Shown: in pieces, positions 1 to 7,378 of the stretch | How the letters are laid out: each line of letters starts with the position of its first letter | How positions within the stretch are numbered: the stretch's first letter is position 1 | NCBI RefSeq assembly: GCF_000633415.1 | Contig: NZ_AYMV01000001.1 | Location: 38,008 to 102,007 of the forward strand | Direction: 5' to 3' | DNA from: Leucobacter sp. PH1c | GTDB lineage: Bacteria; Actinomycetota; Actinomycetes; Actinomycetales; Microbacteriaceae | Length of the DNA: 64,000 bases | Made by a program: the position numbers and the translations under genes | The notes under the pieces: generated by a model | Told to the model about the DNA's origin: nothing | Database searches by the model: none | What the model saw: only the letters and a program-made list of their open reading frames with translations

Positions 1-69
1 GATCCCGCGCGGCCCGCGCTCCGGGGTGGGTATCCCGCCGCTGTCGGAGGCCGGGAGTAGGCTGTCCGG

Positions 70-1572
70 GTGAGTACCGAGCAGGCGAAGCAGACCCCAC
101 CGATCCGCCCCTGGGCCGCACTCTGGTCGATGGTGCTCGGCTTCTTCATGATCCTTGTGGACACGACGATCGTGTCGGTCGCGAACCCCTCGATCATGCA
201 GAGCTTCGAGACCACGATGGTCGCGACGCTCTGGGCCACGAGCGCGTACCTCCTCGCCTACGCCGTCCCGCTCCTCATCACGGGACGCCTGGGCGATCGC
301 TTCGGCACGCGCCGCATCTACCTCTCGGGCCTTGCGGTGTTCACGATCTCGTCGCTCGCCTGCGGGCTCGCGCACAGCATCGAGATGCTCATCCTCGCGC
401 GCGTCTTCCAGGGGCTCGGCGCGGCCCTCATGACGCCGCAGACGATGGCCGTCATCACGCGCATCTTCGCGCCGCGCGAGCGCGGATCCGCCATGGCCGT
501 GTGGGGCGTCACCGCGGGTGTCGCCACCCTCGTCGGCCCGATCCTCGGCGGCTTCCTCCTCGATGCCTGGGGCTGGGAGTGGATCTTCTTCATCAACGTG
601 CCCGTCGGCGTGATCGGCTTCGTGCTCGCCCTGCGTTTCGTGCCGAAGCTGCCCACGAACGCGCACCGCTTCGACTGGCTCGGCGTGATCCTGAGCGCGC
701 TCGGCATGTTCCTCCTCGTCTTCGGCATCCAGGAGGGCCAGAGCTACGAGTGGGGCACGATCTGGGGGCCGATCAGCGTCTGGGGGCTCATCATCGCGGG
801 CGTCGTGATCCTCGCGCTCTTCGTGGTGTGGCAGCGCGTGCAGCGCGGTGAACCCCTGATCCCGCTCCAGATCTTCCGCGATAGGAACTTCTCCGTCGGC
901 TCGGCCGCGATCGTGATGGTCGGGTTCAGTATCACCAGCATGAACCTGCCGCTCATGTTCTTCCTGCAGCTCGTCATGGGGCTCACGCCCACGCAGTCGG
1001 CGCTGCTCATGATCCCGATGGCCGTGCTCTCGATCGCGCTCGCACGCCCCGTCGGCCTCCTCATCGACCGACGTGACCCCCGCCGCATCCCCGTGATCGG
1101 TCTGCTCCTCGTGGGCATCGGCGTGCTCGGCTACGCCCTCCTGCTGAAGCCGGACACCCCGATCCTGCTCTTCCTGGTCCCGAGCGCGATCCTCGGCGTC
1201 GGCAACGCCTTCATGTGGGGCCCGCTCTCGTCGATCACCACGTTCAGCCTGGACCCGCGCCTCGCGGGAGCGGGATCCGGTGTCTACAACACCAGCCGCC
1301 AGGTGGGCGCCGTGCTCGGTTCCGCCGCGATGGCCGTGCTCATGGAGTCGCGGCTCACCGCGTTGCTCGGTGAGCAAGGCGCATCGCACTCGATGGGTGG
1401 CGCCGGGGGACTCACACAGCTTCCCGAGCCCGCACGCGAGGCGTTCAGCCAGGCCATGATGCAGTCGCTCATCATGCCGATGTGCGTCATCCTCGTGGGC
1501 GCGTTCATCGCCGTGTTGTTCGGGCCCCGGCCCACGCGCACCGGCGAGGTGCGCGTCGTGGCGGCAGACTAG
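70..1572 (+). CDS. MFS transporter, DHA2 (EmrB/QacA) drug-efflux family
   Basis: A 500-residue protein of the 14-helix DHA2 branch of the major facilitator superfamily, which exports drugs or lipophilic compounds against protons across the cytoplasmic membrane. The first helix carries the membrane-embedded acid in LVDTTIV (Asp31), and the loop after helix 2 has motif A, GRLGDRFGTRR, at about residues 72-82. A glycine-rich motif C-like stretch (GVTAGVATLVGPILGG) follows near residue 145. The GTG start lies at the left edge of the window, so any upstream regulator is not visible. The family is certain; the substrate is unknown. Confidence 0.9.
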   Translation: MSTEQAKQTPPIRPWAALWSMVLGFFMILVDTTIVSVANPSIMQSFETTMVATLWATSAYLLAYAVPLLITGRLGDRFGTRRIYLSGLAVFTISSLACGLAHSIEMLILARVFQGLGAALMTPQTMAVITRIFAPRERGSAMAVWGVTAGVATLVGPILGGFLLDAWGWEWIFFINVPVGVIGFVLALRFVPKLPTNAHRFDWLGVILSALGMFLLVFGIQEGQSYEWGTIWGPISVWGLIIAGVVILALFVVWQRVQRGEPLIPLQIFRDRNFSVGSAAIVMVGFSITSMNLPLMFFLQLVMGLTPTQSALLMIPMAVLSIALARPVGLLIDRRDPRRIPVIGLLLVGIGVLGYALLLKPDTPILLFLVPSAILGVGNAFMWGPLSSITTFSLDPRLAGAGSGVYNTSRQVGAVLGSAAMAVLMESRLTALLGEQGASHSMGGAGGLTQLPEPAREAFSQAMMQSLIMPMCVILVGAFIAVLFGPRPTRTGEVRVVAAD

Positions 1573-1577
1573 CCTCC

Positions 1578-1596
1578 GAGCCCGTGCCGCGGGCTC
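1578..1596 (+). terminator. GC-rich hairpin after the MFS gene
   Basis: A 7-bp perfect stem GAGCCCG/CGGGCTC with a 5-base loop lies just after the MFS stop codon and before the thiamine-binding-type gene. There is no T tract, so it may be a weak terminator or only a 3' mRNA hairpin. Confidence 0.35.
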
Positions 1597-1622
1597 GCCC
1601 ACCGCACCCGAAAGGACCCCTC

Positions 1623-1946
1623 ATGATCCTCGCGTTCTCCGTCGCTCCGAGCGGCGTGGGCCCGGCCGGCCCCGCTATGAGCGAGACCGGCTCCGTGTCC
1701 GAGGCCGTCGCCGCGGCGATCCGCGTCGTGCGCGCCTCCGGTTTGCCGCACCGCACCTCCTCGATGTTCACCGAGATCGAGGGCGAGTGGGACGAGGTCT
1801 TCGACGTCGTGAAGCGCGCGACCGAGGCCGTGCTGCCGTTCGGCTCGCGGGTGTCGCTCGTGATGAAGGCTGACATCCGTCCGGGCTTCGAGGGTGAGCT
1901 CGACGGGAAGCTTGAGCGGCTGGAGCGGGCGGTGGAGGGGGCGTAG
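1623..1946 (+). CDS. MTH1187/YkoF-type thiamine-binding family protein
   Basis: A 107-residue protein resembling the small ferredoxin-fold MTH1187/YkoF family (DUF77), several members of which bind thiamine or hydroxymethylpyrimidine. The visible family pattern is an N-terminal segment with SVSEAVAAAIRVVRASGLP, then TEIEGEWDEVFDVVKRA, and a short C-terminal strand with KADIRPG. The ATG follows GAAAGGA about 7 bases upstream. A longer in-frame opening reaches back into the MFS gene but has no ribosome site. It is a stand-alone gene here; no thiamine riboswitch or transporter adjoins it, so a thiamine role rests on family alone. Confidence 0.75.
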   Translation: MILAFSVAPSGVGPAGPAMSETGSVSEAVAAAIRVVRASGLPHRTSSMFTEIEGEWDEVFDVVKRATEAVLPFGSRVSLVMKADIRPGFEGELDGKLERLERAVEGA

Positions 1947-1968
1947 CCACCCGCCAGCGCCGATGCCC

Positions 1969-2002
1969 CGGGCCCGGCGTGCCGCGGGCTGCGCCGGGCC
2001 CG
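1969..2002. terminator. bidirectional terminator between convergent genes
   Basis: A perfect 11-bp stem, CGGGCCCGGCG/CGCCGGGCCCG, with a 12-base loop lies in the 60-base gap between the two convergent genes ending at 1946 and 2007. Its position and symmetry suit a shared terminator, though it lacks a T tract. Confidence 0.55.
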
Positions 2003-2006
2003 CGGC

Positions 2007-3029
2007 CTACGCCTCGGGGGCCACTCGCACGAGCATCTTGCCGGTGTTCGCGCCGCGCATCATGTCAAGGAACGCGTCGACGGTGTGCTCGATTCCGTCC
2101 ACGATGGTCTCGTCGTAGGCGATGCGGCCCTCCGAGAACCACTCGCTCATGCGCGCCTGGAACTCGGGGGCGAGGTGCCAGTGCGCGCCGATCGTGAAGC
2201 CGCGCAGCGTGAGCGCGCGGGTGATGAGGTTCGCCATGTTGTCGGGCCCCACGGGCGCCGCGGCGGAGTTGTAGCTCTCGATCGCGCCGCAGAGCGCCGC
2301 GCGCCCGCCGTCCCGGAACGCGTCGAGCGCGGCCTCCAGGTGGCTGCCTCCGACGTTGTCGAAGAACACGTCGATGCCCTCGGGGGCGGCTTCGGCGAGC
2401 AGCTCGCGCACGTTGCCGCGCTTGTAGTTGAACGCCGCGTCGTAGCCGTACTTCGAGGTGAGGAGTGCGACTTTCTCGTCGGACCCGGCGGAGCCGATCA
2501 CGCGCTTCGCGCCCAGGAGCTTCGCGATCTGCCCGGCCGCGGTGCCCACGGCGCCGGCGGCGCCGGAGATGAACACGGTGTCCCCCTCCCGCATGCGCGC
2601 GATCTCGGTGAGGCCGACGTAGGCGGTGAGCCCGGTCATCCCGAGCACGTGGAGGTGCAGCGAGAGCGGCACGCCGGGAAGCTCGGGGAGCAGGCGGAAG
2701 GTCGCGGCGTCGCCCTGCGCGAGGTCGCTCCAGCCGTGCTGGTGGAGCACGGCGGCGCCGACGGGCAGCTCCGCGACCGTCGAGGCGACGACGCGGCCGA
2801 CGGCCCCGCCGGTGATGGTCTCGCCCAGCGCGTACGGTGCAACGTAGCTGCGCACATCGTTCATGCGGCCGCGCATGTAGGGGTCGACGGAGACGAACTC
2901 GTTGCGCACGCGGACCTCGCCGGGTGCGAGCTCCGGGAGGACCTCGGTGACGGTGCGGAAGTTCTCCGCGCTCGGCCACTCGGCGGGGCGCGAGACGAGC
3001 TGGATCTGGGTGCGTGACGGTGCGGTCAT
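2007..3029 (-). CDS. NADP-dependent oxidoreductase, MDR superfamily (CurA/leukotriene B4 dehydrogenase-like)
   Basis: A 340-residue zinc-independent medium-chain reductase of the CurA/LTB4-dehydrogenase group, which reduces alpha,beta-unsaturated ketones or aldehydes with NADPH. The N-terminal half has the family signature SVDPYMRGRM near residue 48, and the Rossmann nucleotide loop is ISGAAGAVGTAAGQIAK near residue 153. No zinc-binding cysteines are seen. The next gene on this strand is the DUF1304 gene upstream, and the divergent TetR gene lies beyond; both minus-strand genes are probably controlled by that repressor. Such enzymes typically act in reactive-carbonyl or quinone detoxification. 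Confidence 0.88.
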   Translation of the reverse strand: MTAPSRTQIQLVSRPAEWPSAENFRTVTEVLPELAPGEVRVRNEFVSVDPYMRGRMNDVRSYVAPYALGETITGGAVGRVVASTVAELPVGAAVLHQHGWSDLAQGDAATFRLLPELPGVPLSLHLHVLGMTGLTAYVGLTEIARMREGDTVFISGAAGAVGTAAGQIAKLLGAKRVIGSAGSDEKVALLTSKYGYDAAFNYKRGNVRELLAEAAPEGIDVFFDNVGGSHLEAALDAFRDGGRAALCGAIESYNSAAAPVGPDNMANLITRALTLRGFTIGAHWHLAPEFQARMSEWFSEGRIAYDETIVDGIEHTVDAFLDMMRGANTGKMLVRVAPEA

Positions 3030-3086
3030 GGCGTGCGGGCCTTTCGGTGCGTGACGGTGCGGTGCGGTGCTGTTGTGGGTGGTGGG

Positions 3087-3473
3087 TCAGAACGCGAGGC
3101 TGAGCGCGAGCGCGAGGACGCTGAGCAGCGGGAGCGCGCCCTGCTTGGTGGCGGCGGAGCGCTTGTCGGGGCTGGAGAGCGCGAGCACGAGCGCGGCGGC
3201 GAGCATGGATCCGACCCCCGTGAAGACGAGCGTGAGGCCGACCGCGGTGTGGTCGAGCGCGGCGAGCAGCACGCCGAGGAGCGCGGCGATGGCGAGGAAC
3301 AGGTTGTAGAAGCCCTGGTTGAAGGCGAGCTCGCGGGTGGCGTGCGCCCCCTCCTCGGTGGTGCCGAACACGGCGCGAGCGCGGGCCGAGGTCCACGCGA
3401 TGGACTCGAGATAGAAGATGAAGACGTGCAGGAGCGCGGCTGCTCCCGCGAGTACCAGTCCGGCGATGAGCAT
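3087..3473 (-). CDS. DUF1304 family membrane protein
   Basis: A 128-residue integral membrane protein with about four hydrophobic segments, matching the DUF1304 family pattern (HVFIFYLESIAW, then the GFYNLFLAIAAL region). The family has no established biochemical role. It is the first gene leftward from the divergent promoter shared with the TetR gene, ahead of the NADP oxidoreductase, so the two probably form a TetR-controlled stress unit. Confidence 0.85.
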   Translation of the reverse strand: MLIAGLVLAGAAALLHVFIFYLESIAWTSARARAVFGTTEEGAHATRELAFNQGFYNLFLAIAALLGVLLAALDHTAVGLTLVFTGVGSMLAAALVLALSSPDKRSAATKQGALPLLSVLALALSLAF

Positions 3474-3529
3474 GTGCGAGTCCTCTCGGGGTCGAGCGCC
3501 GAGCGTTCCTCCGCGCTATTCCGTAACGA

Positions 3530-3553
3530 TCGTTCCAATATATACTGGAACGA
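3530..3553. promoter_or_regulatory. probable TetR operator in the divergent promoter
   Basis: A perfect inverted repeat with 8-bp arms, TCGTTCCA and TGGAACGA, separated by ATATATAC, lies 22 bases before the TetR start and between the divergent DUF1304 and TetR genes. Size and placement are typical of a TetR autoregulatory operator overlapping both promoters. Confidence 0.75.
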
Positions 3554-3574
3554 CCATTCTGGAAAGGGGCGGTG

Positions 3575-4333
3575 ATGGCGAGGACTCCGAGCTTCGATCG
3601 CGCGGCCGTCGTGCGCGCTGCGCGGGCGGTGTTCTGGCGCGACGGCTACGAGTCGGCGGCCGTGCCCCGGTTGGAGGAGGCGACGGGCCTCAGCCGTTCG
3701 AGCCTGTACGGCGCGTTCGGCTCGAAGCGGGGCCTCTTCGACGCCGCGGTGCAGAGCTACCTCGACGAGGTGGTGCGTCCGCGGCTCGCCCCGCTCGAGG
3801 CGCCCGAGGTCGCGCGCGATGCGCTGCGCGACTACCTCTCCGGGCTGCGCGCGGCGTTCGTGGGCGTCGACGCGAGTGCGCCCACTCCCGGCTGCCTGCT
3901 GATCAACACCGCGGCCGGCCCCGTGGGCGCCGATCCCGAGGTGGCGCGGGTCATCGCCGAGTACCGCGCGGAGCTGCACGCGGCGATCCGCCGGGGCGTC
4001 GACGCGCGGACGGCGGTCTCTCGCGATCCCGCGCACGCGGCACGATCAGCGCACGCAGCTCACGCAGCGCACACCGATTCCGCCGATTCTGCCGAACAGC
4101 TGGCCACCGTGATCGCGGGGCTTGTGGTCTCCGCGTTCGCGCTCGTGCGCGTGGACCCGGCGGCGGCCGTGGCGAGCCTCGACGCGGCGCTGCACGCGAT
4201 CGACACCGAGCCGGCGGGCAGCGACTCGGCGGGCAGCGACTTGGAGGGCAGCGACTCGGCAGCCACTACCCCGAATCCCGCGGGCGCGCCCAGCGCGCCC
4301 GGCGCCCCCGTGCCACACTGGCACCGTGACTGA
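3575..4333 (+). CDS. TetR/AcrR family transcriptional repressor
   Basis: A 252-residue regulator with an N-terminal TetR helix-turn-helix (VPRLEEATGLSRSSLYGAFG, about residues 30-50) and a C-terminal ligand domain of the TetR_C_16/YcnC-like type containing PGCLLINTA. ATG at 3575 was chosen over the in-frame GTG at 3572 because GGAAAGGGG sits at proper distance. The last 50 residues are unusual: an Ala/His-rich stretch followed by three near-perfect 15-base repeats encoding GSDSA. It overlaps the next gene by 8 bases. It probably represses itself and the divergent oxidoreductase unit through the palindrome at 3530. Confidence 0.85.
   Translation: MARTPSFDRAAVVRAARAVFWRDGYESAAVPRLEEATGLSRSSLYGAFGSKRGLFDAAVQSYLDEVVRPRLAPLEAPEVARDALRDYLSGLRAAFVGVDASAPTPGCLLINTAAGPVGADPEVARVIAEYRAELHAAIRRGVDARTAVSRDPAHAARSAHAAHAAHTDSADSAEQLATVIAGLVVSAFALVRVDPAAAVASLDAALHAIDTEPAGSDSAGSDLEGSDSAATTPNPAGAPSAPGAPVPHWHRD
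4212..4256 (+). repeat. three 15-bp tandem repeats in the TetR 3' end
   Basis: Units begin CGGCGGGCAGCGACT at 4212, 4227 and (with two substitutions) 4242. They are in frame and encode a Gly-Ser-Asp-Ser-Ala type tail. Confidence 0.85.
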
Positions 4334-5321
4334 CGCGCGGGGTACGGACAACCGGGGTACGGGCAAGCGGAGTACGGACAAGCGGAGTGCGGACAAGCGG
4401 GGTGCTGGCGCAGAGGGTGATGCGCGGGGAGCGCCGGACGCGGCGCGGGATCGACCGGGGCTCGAACTCCGCGCGGGGGCGTCTCGCGCGGTGGTGGACC
4501 CCGAGCGCGGTGGGCGCCTCGCCTCGCTCCGTATCGGCGGGGTCGAGATCCTTGGCCGCGGCGTGCCGGGCGGCGGTGCGCCCGAGGCCTGGTTCGACGG
4601 ATGCTTCCCGATGGCTCCGTTCGCTGGCCGCCTGACGGGCGATCGCGTGACGTACGGCGGGGTGTCGCACGCGCTGCCGCGCCCGTCGGCCGGGGTCGAG
4701 GCGGCCCACGGCGTCGTCGACCGTGTCCCCTGGGAGGTGCGCGAGGCCTCGCCGCGGCGCGTGCGGCTGCGCGCCGAGCTGGCCCGGCCGTGGCCTTTCG
4801 GGGGCTGGGCCGAGCAGGAGATCGAGCTGCGCGAGACGGGGATCGAGCTCGTTCTGCGCTGCGGCAACGAGGAGCGCGAGATGCCCGTGTCGCTCGGCTA
4901 TCACCCGTGGTTCGCGCGCGAGGCGGCGGGGGAGCGGGCGCGGCTGCGCTTCGCCCCGGAGGCCCGCTTTGCCCCGCTCGCGCCCGGGCTCTTCGGCGAG
5001 CCGGTGCCCGGCCGAACCTCCGCAGACGCCTCCCGCCGAACCGCCGCGGACGCCTCCGGCCGCGCCGCGTCCCCCGATCCCGCCCCGGGGTCTCGCGACG
5101 ACTCGTTCCTCCATACGGGGGATCCCGAGATCGCGTGGGGCGCCCTGCGGGTGACCCTCGTGTCGTCGAGCGACGTGTGGCACGTGTTCGACGCGCAGGA
5201 GCCGGCGTTCTGCGTCGAGCCGCTCACGGCGGCCCCCGACGGCCTCCGGCCGGAGCGGACGCGCATCGTGGGCCCGGGCGCGCCCGCCGAGCTCCGCTTC
5301 GGGCTGCGCTGGGACTCGTGA
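4326..5321 (+). CDS. aldose 1-epimerase (mutarotase) family protein
   Basis: A 331-residue galactose-mutarotase-fold protein that would interconvert the alpha and beta anomers of an aldose or sugar phosphate. Family marks are GCFPMAPFAGR near residue 95, AAHGVVDRVPW, the catalytic-type GYHPWF and the C-terminal CVEPLTAAPDG, whose Glu is the general base. The GTG start overlaps the end of the TetR gene by 8 bases. The first 25-30 residues are four 15-base tandem repeats (Thr-Asp-Lys-Arg-rich) and lie outside the fold. It stands immediately upstream of the sugar-acid catabolic block and could feed it, although it precedes that block's first operator. Confidence 0.82.
   Translation: MTDARGTDNRGTGKRSTDKRSADKRGAGAEGDARGAPDAARDRPGLELRAGASRAVVDPERGGRLASLRIGGVEILGRGVPGGGAPEAWFDGCFPMAPFAGRLTGDRVTYGGVSHALPRPSAGVEAAHGVVDRVPWEVREASPRRVRLRAELARPWPFGGWAEQEIELRETGIELVLRCGNEEREMPVSLGYHPWFAREAAGERARLRFAPEARFAPLAPGLFGEPVPGRTSADASRRTAADASGRAASPDPAPGSRDDSFLHTGDPEIAWGALRVTLVSSSDVWHVFDAQEPAFCVEPLTAAPDGLRPERTRIVGPGAPAELRFGLRWDS
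4341..4400 (+). repeat. four 15-bp tandem repeats in the epimerase N-terminus
   Basis: Units GGTACGGACAACCGG, GGTACGGGCAAGCGG, AGTACGGACAAGCGG and AGTGCGGACAAGCGG run head to tail from 4341. They stay in frame and encode a polar, probably disordered leader. Confidence 0.88.
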
Positions 5322-5339
5322 TCCCCGGTCAGCGCGCGT

Positions 5340-5347
5340 GCTATAGC
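5340..5347. promoter_or_regulatory. CTATAG operator site A, upstream of the GntR regulator
   Basis: The palindrome GCTATAGC lies about 90 bases before the GntR start, in an otherwise GC-rich gap. The same core recurs at 7329, 18155 and 18206. A likely -10 (TAAACT, at 5355) follows, so the regulator may control its own expression from here. Confidence 0.6.
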
Positions 5348-5432
5348 GATGGGGTAAACTGGGCGCTCGGGCTGCGCGTCCTGTGACCCGCCACCCCTGG
5401 GATGGTCACCGTTGACCCACGATTGGACCTAC

Positions 5433-6104
5433 ATGTCGCTGAGCAATCTGAAGAGTTCGAGCATCTCGGACACGGTGACCACCGAGCTGCGCGAGGCGAT
5501 CCTCGCCGGCGATTTCGAGCCGGGGGCCCGGCTCGTCGAGCGCCACCTGGCCGAGCAGCTGGGGGTGAGTCACATCCCCGTGCGCGAGGCCCTCGCCCGG
5601 CTCACGGAGGAAGGGCTCGTGGAGCGCGAGCCGCGTCGGGGCGCACGCGTCGCCGAGCTCGGCGAGACCGAGCTCGAGGAGGTCTCCAGCCTCCGTTCGG
5701 TGCTCGAGCGCTTCGTCGTCGAGCGGGTGCAGGCGCGCTGGCAGCCCGAGCACGAGGCCGAGCTCCGCGCCATCGTCGACCGCATGGCCGAGGCGGCCGC
5801 GGCGGGCGACGTCGATCTGCTCTTCACGCAGGACCGGCGCTTCCACGAGGCGCTCTGGACGCTCGCCGAGCACTCGGTCCTCGCCGACATCGCGTCGCAG
5901 CTCCGCGGGCGCATCAACAGCTTCCTGAAGGCCGCGAACTCCGCTCTCGCGCGCGACGAGCTCGAACGCCACGTGCAGGCGCACGAGGACCTCATCGCGG
6001 CGATCGCGAGCGGCGATCTGGCTCGCGCACAGGACTCGATGACGCAGCACATCGAGGACGCCGTGACCCGCGTCTCGGCGACCGGCCGCGACGACGCGAG
6101 CTAG
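5433..6104 (+). CDS. GntR family regulator, FCD (FadR-type) subfamily
   Basis: A 223-residue regulator. The winged helix-turn-helix is at residues 12-75 (LAEQLGVSHIPVREALARL), and the C-terminal FCD ligand domain carries the usual metal-site histidines in RRFHEALW, HVQAHEDL and MTQHIEDA. FCD proteins sense small carboxylates such as sugar acids. ATG 5433 is preferred; a TTG lies 21 bases upstream in frame. It is followed after 1 base by the lactonase gene, so the two are co-transcribed. I infer that it recognises the CTATAG palindromes found here and at the transporter and the divergent dehydrogenase promoters. Confidence 0.88.
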   Translation: MSLSNLKSSSISDTVTTELREAILAGDFEPGARLVERHLAEQLGVSHIPVREALARLTEEGLVEREPRRGARVAELGETELEEVSSLRSVLERFVVERVQARWQPEHEAELRAIVDRMAEAAAAGDVDLLFTQDRRFHEALWTLAEHSVLADIASQLRGRINSFLKAANSALARDELERHVQAHEDLIAAIASGDLARAQDSMTQHIEDAVTRVSATGRDDAS

Positions 6105-6105
6105 C

Positions 6106-7038
6106 GTGCGCACCGAGTGGCCCACCGCGGCCGAGGCCGTCGCGGAGGACCTCCCGGGACCCGCCGGGCTGCGGCTCGCGGAGTCTCCGCGCGTCTCCGT
6201 GGACGGGCGCACGCTCTGGTTCGTCGACATCTCGGATCGGCGGCTCTGGCGCGCACCGATCGCGCGGCTGCATGATCGCGCCGCCTACGTGTCGCGCGAG
6301 CTCCCCGCCGAGCCTGGTTTCGTCGCGCCGGATCCCGCCGCCCCCGAGTCGCCGCTCGTCGGCTTCCCGGACGGGCTCTTCCGCGTCGACTGGGCGACCG
6401 GGGAGCGCGAGCTCGTGTGCGCCGTGCCCCCGGCCGAAGCCCCCGTGCGCATCAACGACGGCGCCGTCGCGCCCGACGGGTCCGTGTGGTTCGGCACGAT
6501 GAACCTCGGCGCGGAGGACGCGCCGGCGGGCACCCTCTTCCGGGTCGCGGCGGGGGGTGGTGCCGCCAGTGCCGAGGCTGCCACCGGAGCCGGTGCCGAG
6601 GCCGTGGCGCAGGCCCTCGACGGTCCTGCCGCCTGCTGGAACGGGATCGGCTGGAGCCCCGACGGCGCGGTGGCGTACGCCACGGACACGCTCGGCGGCG
6701 AGATCCGCAGCTACACGGCTCAGGGGGAGCCCCTCGGGCGGATCCCGGTGCCCGGGGCGGGCGCCGAGGCCCTGCCCGACGGCCTGCTCGTCGATCGCAG
6801 CGGCGCGCTGTGGAGCGCGATCTGGGGCGGGAGCGTCGTGCTGCGGCTCCGCCCGGAATCGGCGCACGCGGTGCGGTGCGTCGGGGCGATCCGGGTCGCG
6901 GGCGCCCGGCCGACGGCGCTCGCCGAACTGCCCGACGGCGGGCTCGTGATCACCCGGGCCGCCGACGCGGCGGGGAGCGGGGCGCTCGCGCACGTTCCCG
7001 CGGCCGCCGTTGCCCGCCTGCGCGAAGCGGAGGAGTAG
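6106..7038 (+). CDS. SMP-30/gluconolactonase/LRE family lactonase
   Basis: A 310-residue six-bladed beta-propeller of the SMP-30/gluconolactonase family, which hydrolyses sugar lactones to sugar acids using a bound divalent metal. Visible metal-site elements are the early Glu in LAESPRVS, RINDGAVAPDGSVWFGTM in the middle and WNGIGWSPDG followed by YATDT. The GTG start lies one base after the GntR stop codon, implying translational coupling. In the cluster it would open the lactone formed when an aldose is oxidised, supplying the acid to the dehydratase. Confidence 0.87.
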   Translation: MRTEWPTAAEAVAEDLPGPAGLRLAESPRVSVDGRTLWFVDISDRRLWRAPIARLHDRAAYVSRELPAEPGFVAPDPAAPESPLVGFPDGLFRVDWATGERELVCAVPPAEAPVRINDGAVAPDGSVWFGTMNLGAEDAPAGTLFRVAAGGGAASAEAATGAGAEAVAQALDGPAACWNGIGWSPDGAVAYATDTLGGEIRSYTAQGEPLGRIPVPGAGAEALPDGLLVDRSGALWSAIWGGSVVLRLRPESAHAVRCVGAIRVAGARPTALAELPDGGLVITRAADAAGSGALAHVPAAAVARLREAEE

Positions 7039-7050
7039 CGGAAGGCTCGG

Positions 7051-7073
7051 GCAGCAGCAGCAGCAGCAGCAGC
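7051..7073. repeat. GCA/CAG triplet repeat
   Basis: Seven consecutive GCA units plus GC, noncoding, 13 bases after the lactonase stop codon. Such runs are prone to slippage. Confidence 0.9.
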
Positions 7074-7095
7074 CGCAGCGGCCGGCAGCGGCCCG

Positions 7096-7137
7096 GAGCC
7101 TCGCGCGGCAGCGGTCCAGAGCCTCGCGCGGCAGCGG
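7096..7137. repeat. 19-bp direct repeat, two copies
   Basis: GAGCCTCGCGCGGCAGCGG occurs at 7096-7114 and again at 7119-7137, separated by 4 bases. It is noncoding. Confidence 0.9.
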
Positions 7138-7320
7138 CGGGACGCTGCGCGCTCCGGATCCGCCCCCGAGGATCCGGTCGGGCCGGCCGACGCTCACCCC
7201 GCGCGATCCCCCCAGGCCCCGCGCGATCCCGCCAGGCCCCGCCTGATCCGGCCCGATCCCGCCGCGCGCGGGAAGATTTCACCCGCTGTTCCGGTCCGCG
7301 GATGGACACCGGAGGGCTTA

Positions 7321-7337
7321 TGCTAGATACTATAGCG
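7321..7337 (+). promoter_or_regulatory. promoter with CTATAG operator site B, upstream of the importer operon
   Basis: TGCTAGATACTATAGCG closely matches the sequence at 18198 (TGCTAGATGCTATAGCA). TATAGC (7331-7336) can serve as a -10, so a repressor on this palindrome would block initiation. Transcription would start near 7343, where an in-frame ATG lies; the normal start with a ribosome site is at 7379. Confidence 0.65.
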
Positions 7338-7378
7338 ACGGCATGCAGTTGAGTGCCGGCCATCATCTTGGAGGAACA

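Larger units (their letters stand above)
7039..7378. other. 340-base repeat-rich spacer before the importer operon
   Basis: No convincing gene is present. The left part holds a GCA triplet run (7051-7073), two copies of a 19-base element (7096-7114 and 7119-7137) and loosely repeated CGCGATCCCGCC-like blocks at 7199-7262. The right part holds the promoter with operator site B at 7321 and the ribosome site GGAGG at 7370. Confidence 0.7.

Noticed and set aside
1573..1622. Possible TPP riboswitch before the thiamine-binding-type gene
   Set aside because: Only 50 bases and one hairpin are available; none of the conserved THI-box segments is present.
7051..7140. Small gene with poly-Gln stretch
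   Set aside because: Several frames are open only because of GC bias; no ribosome site or conserved sequence.
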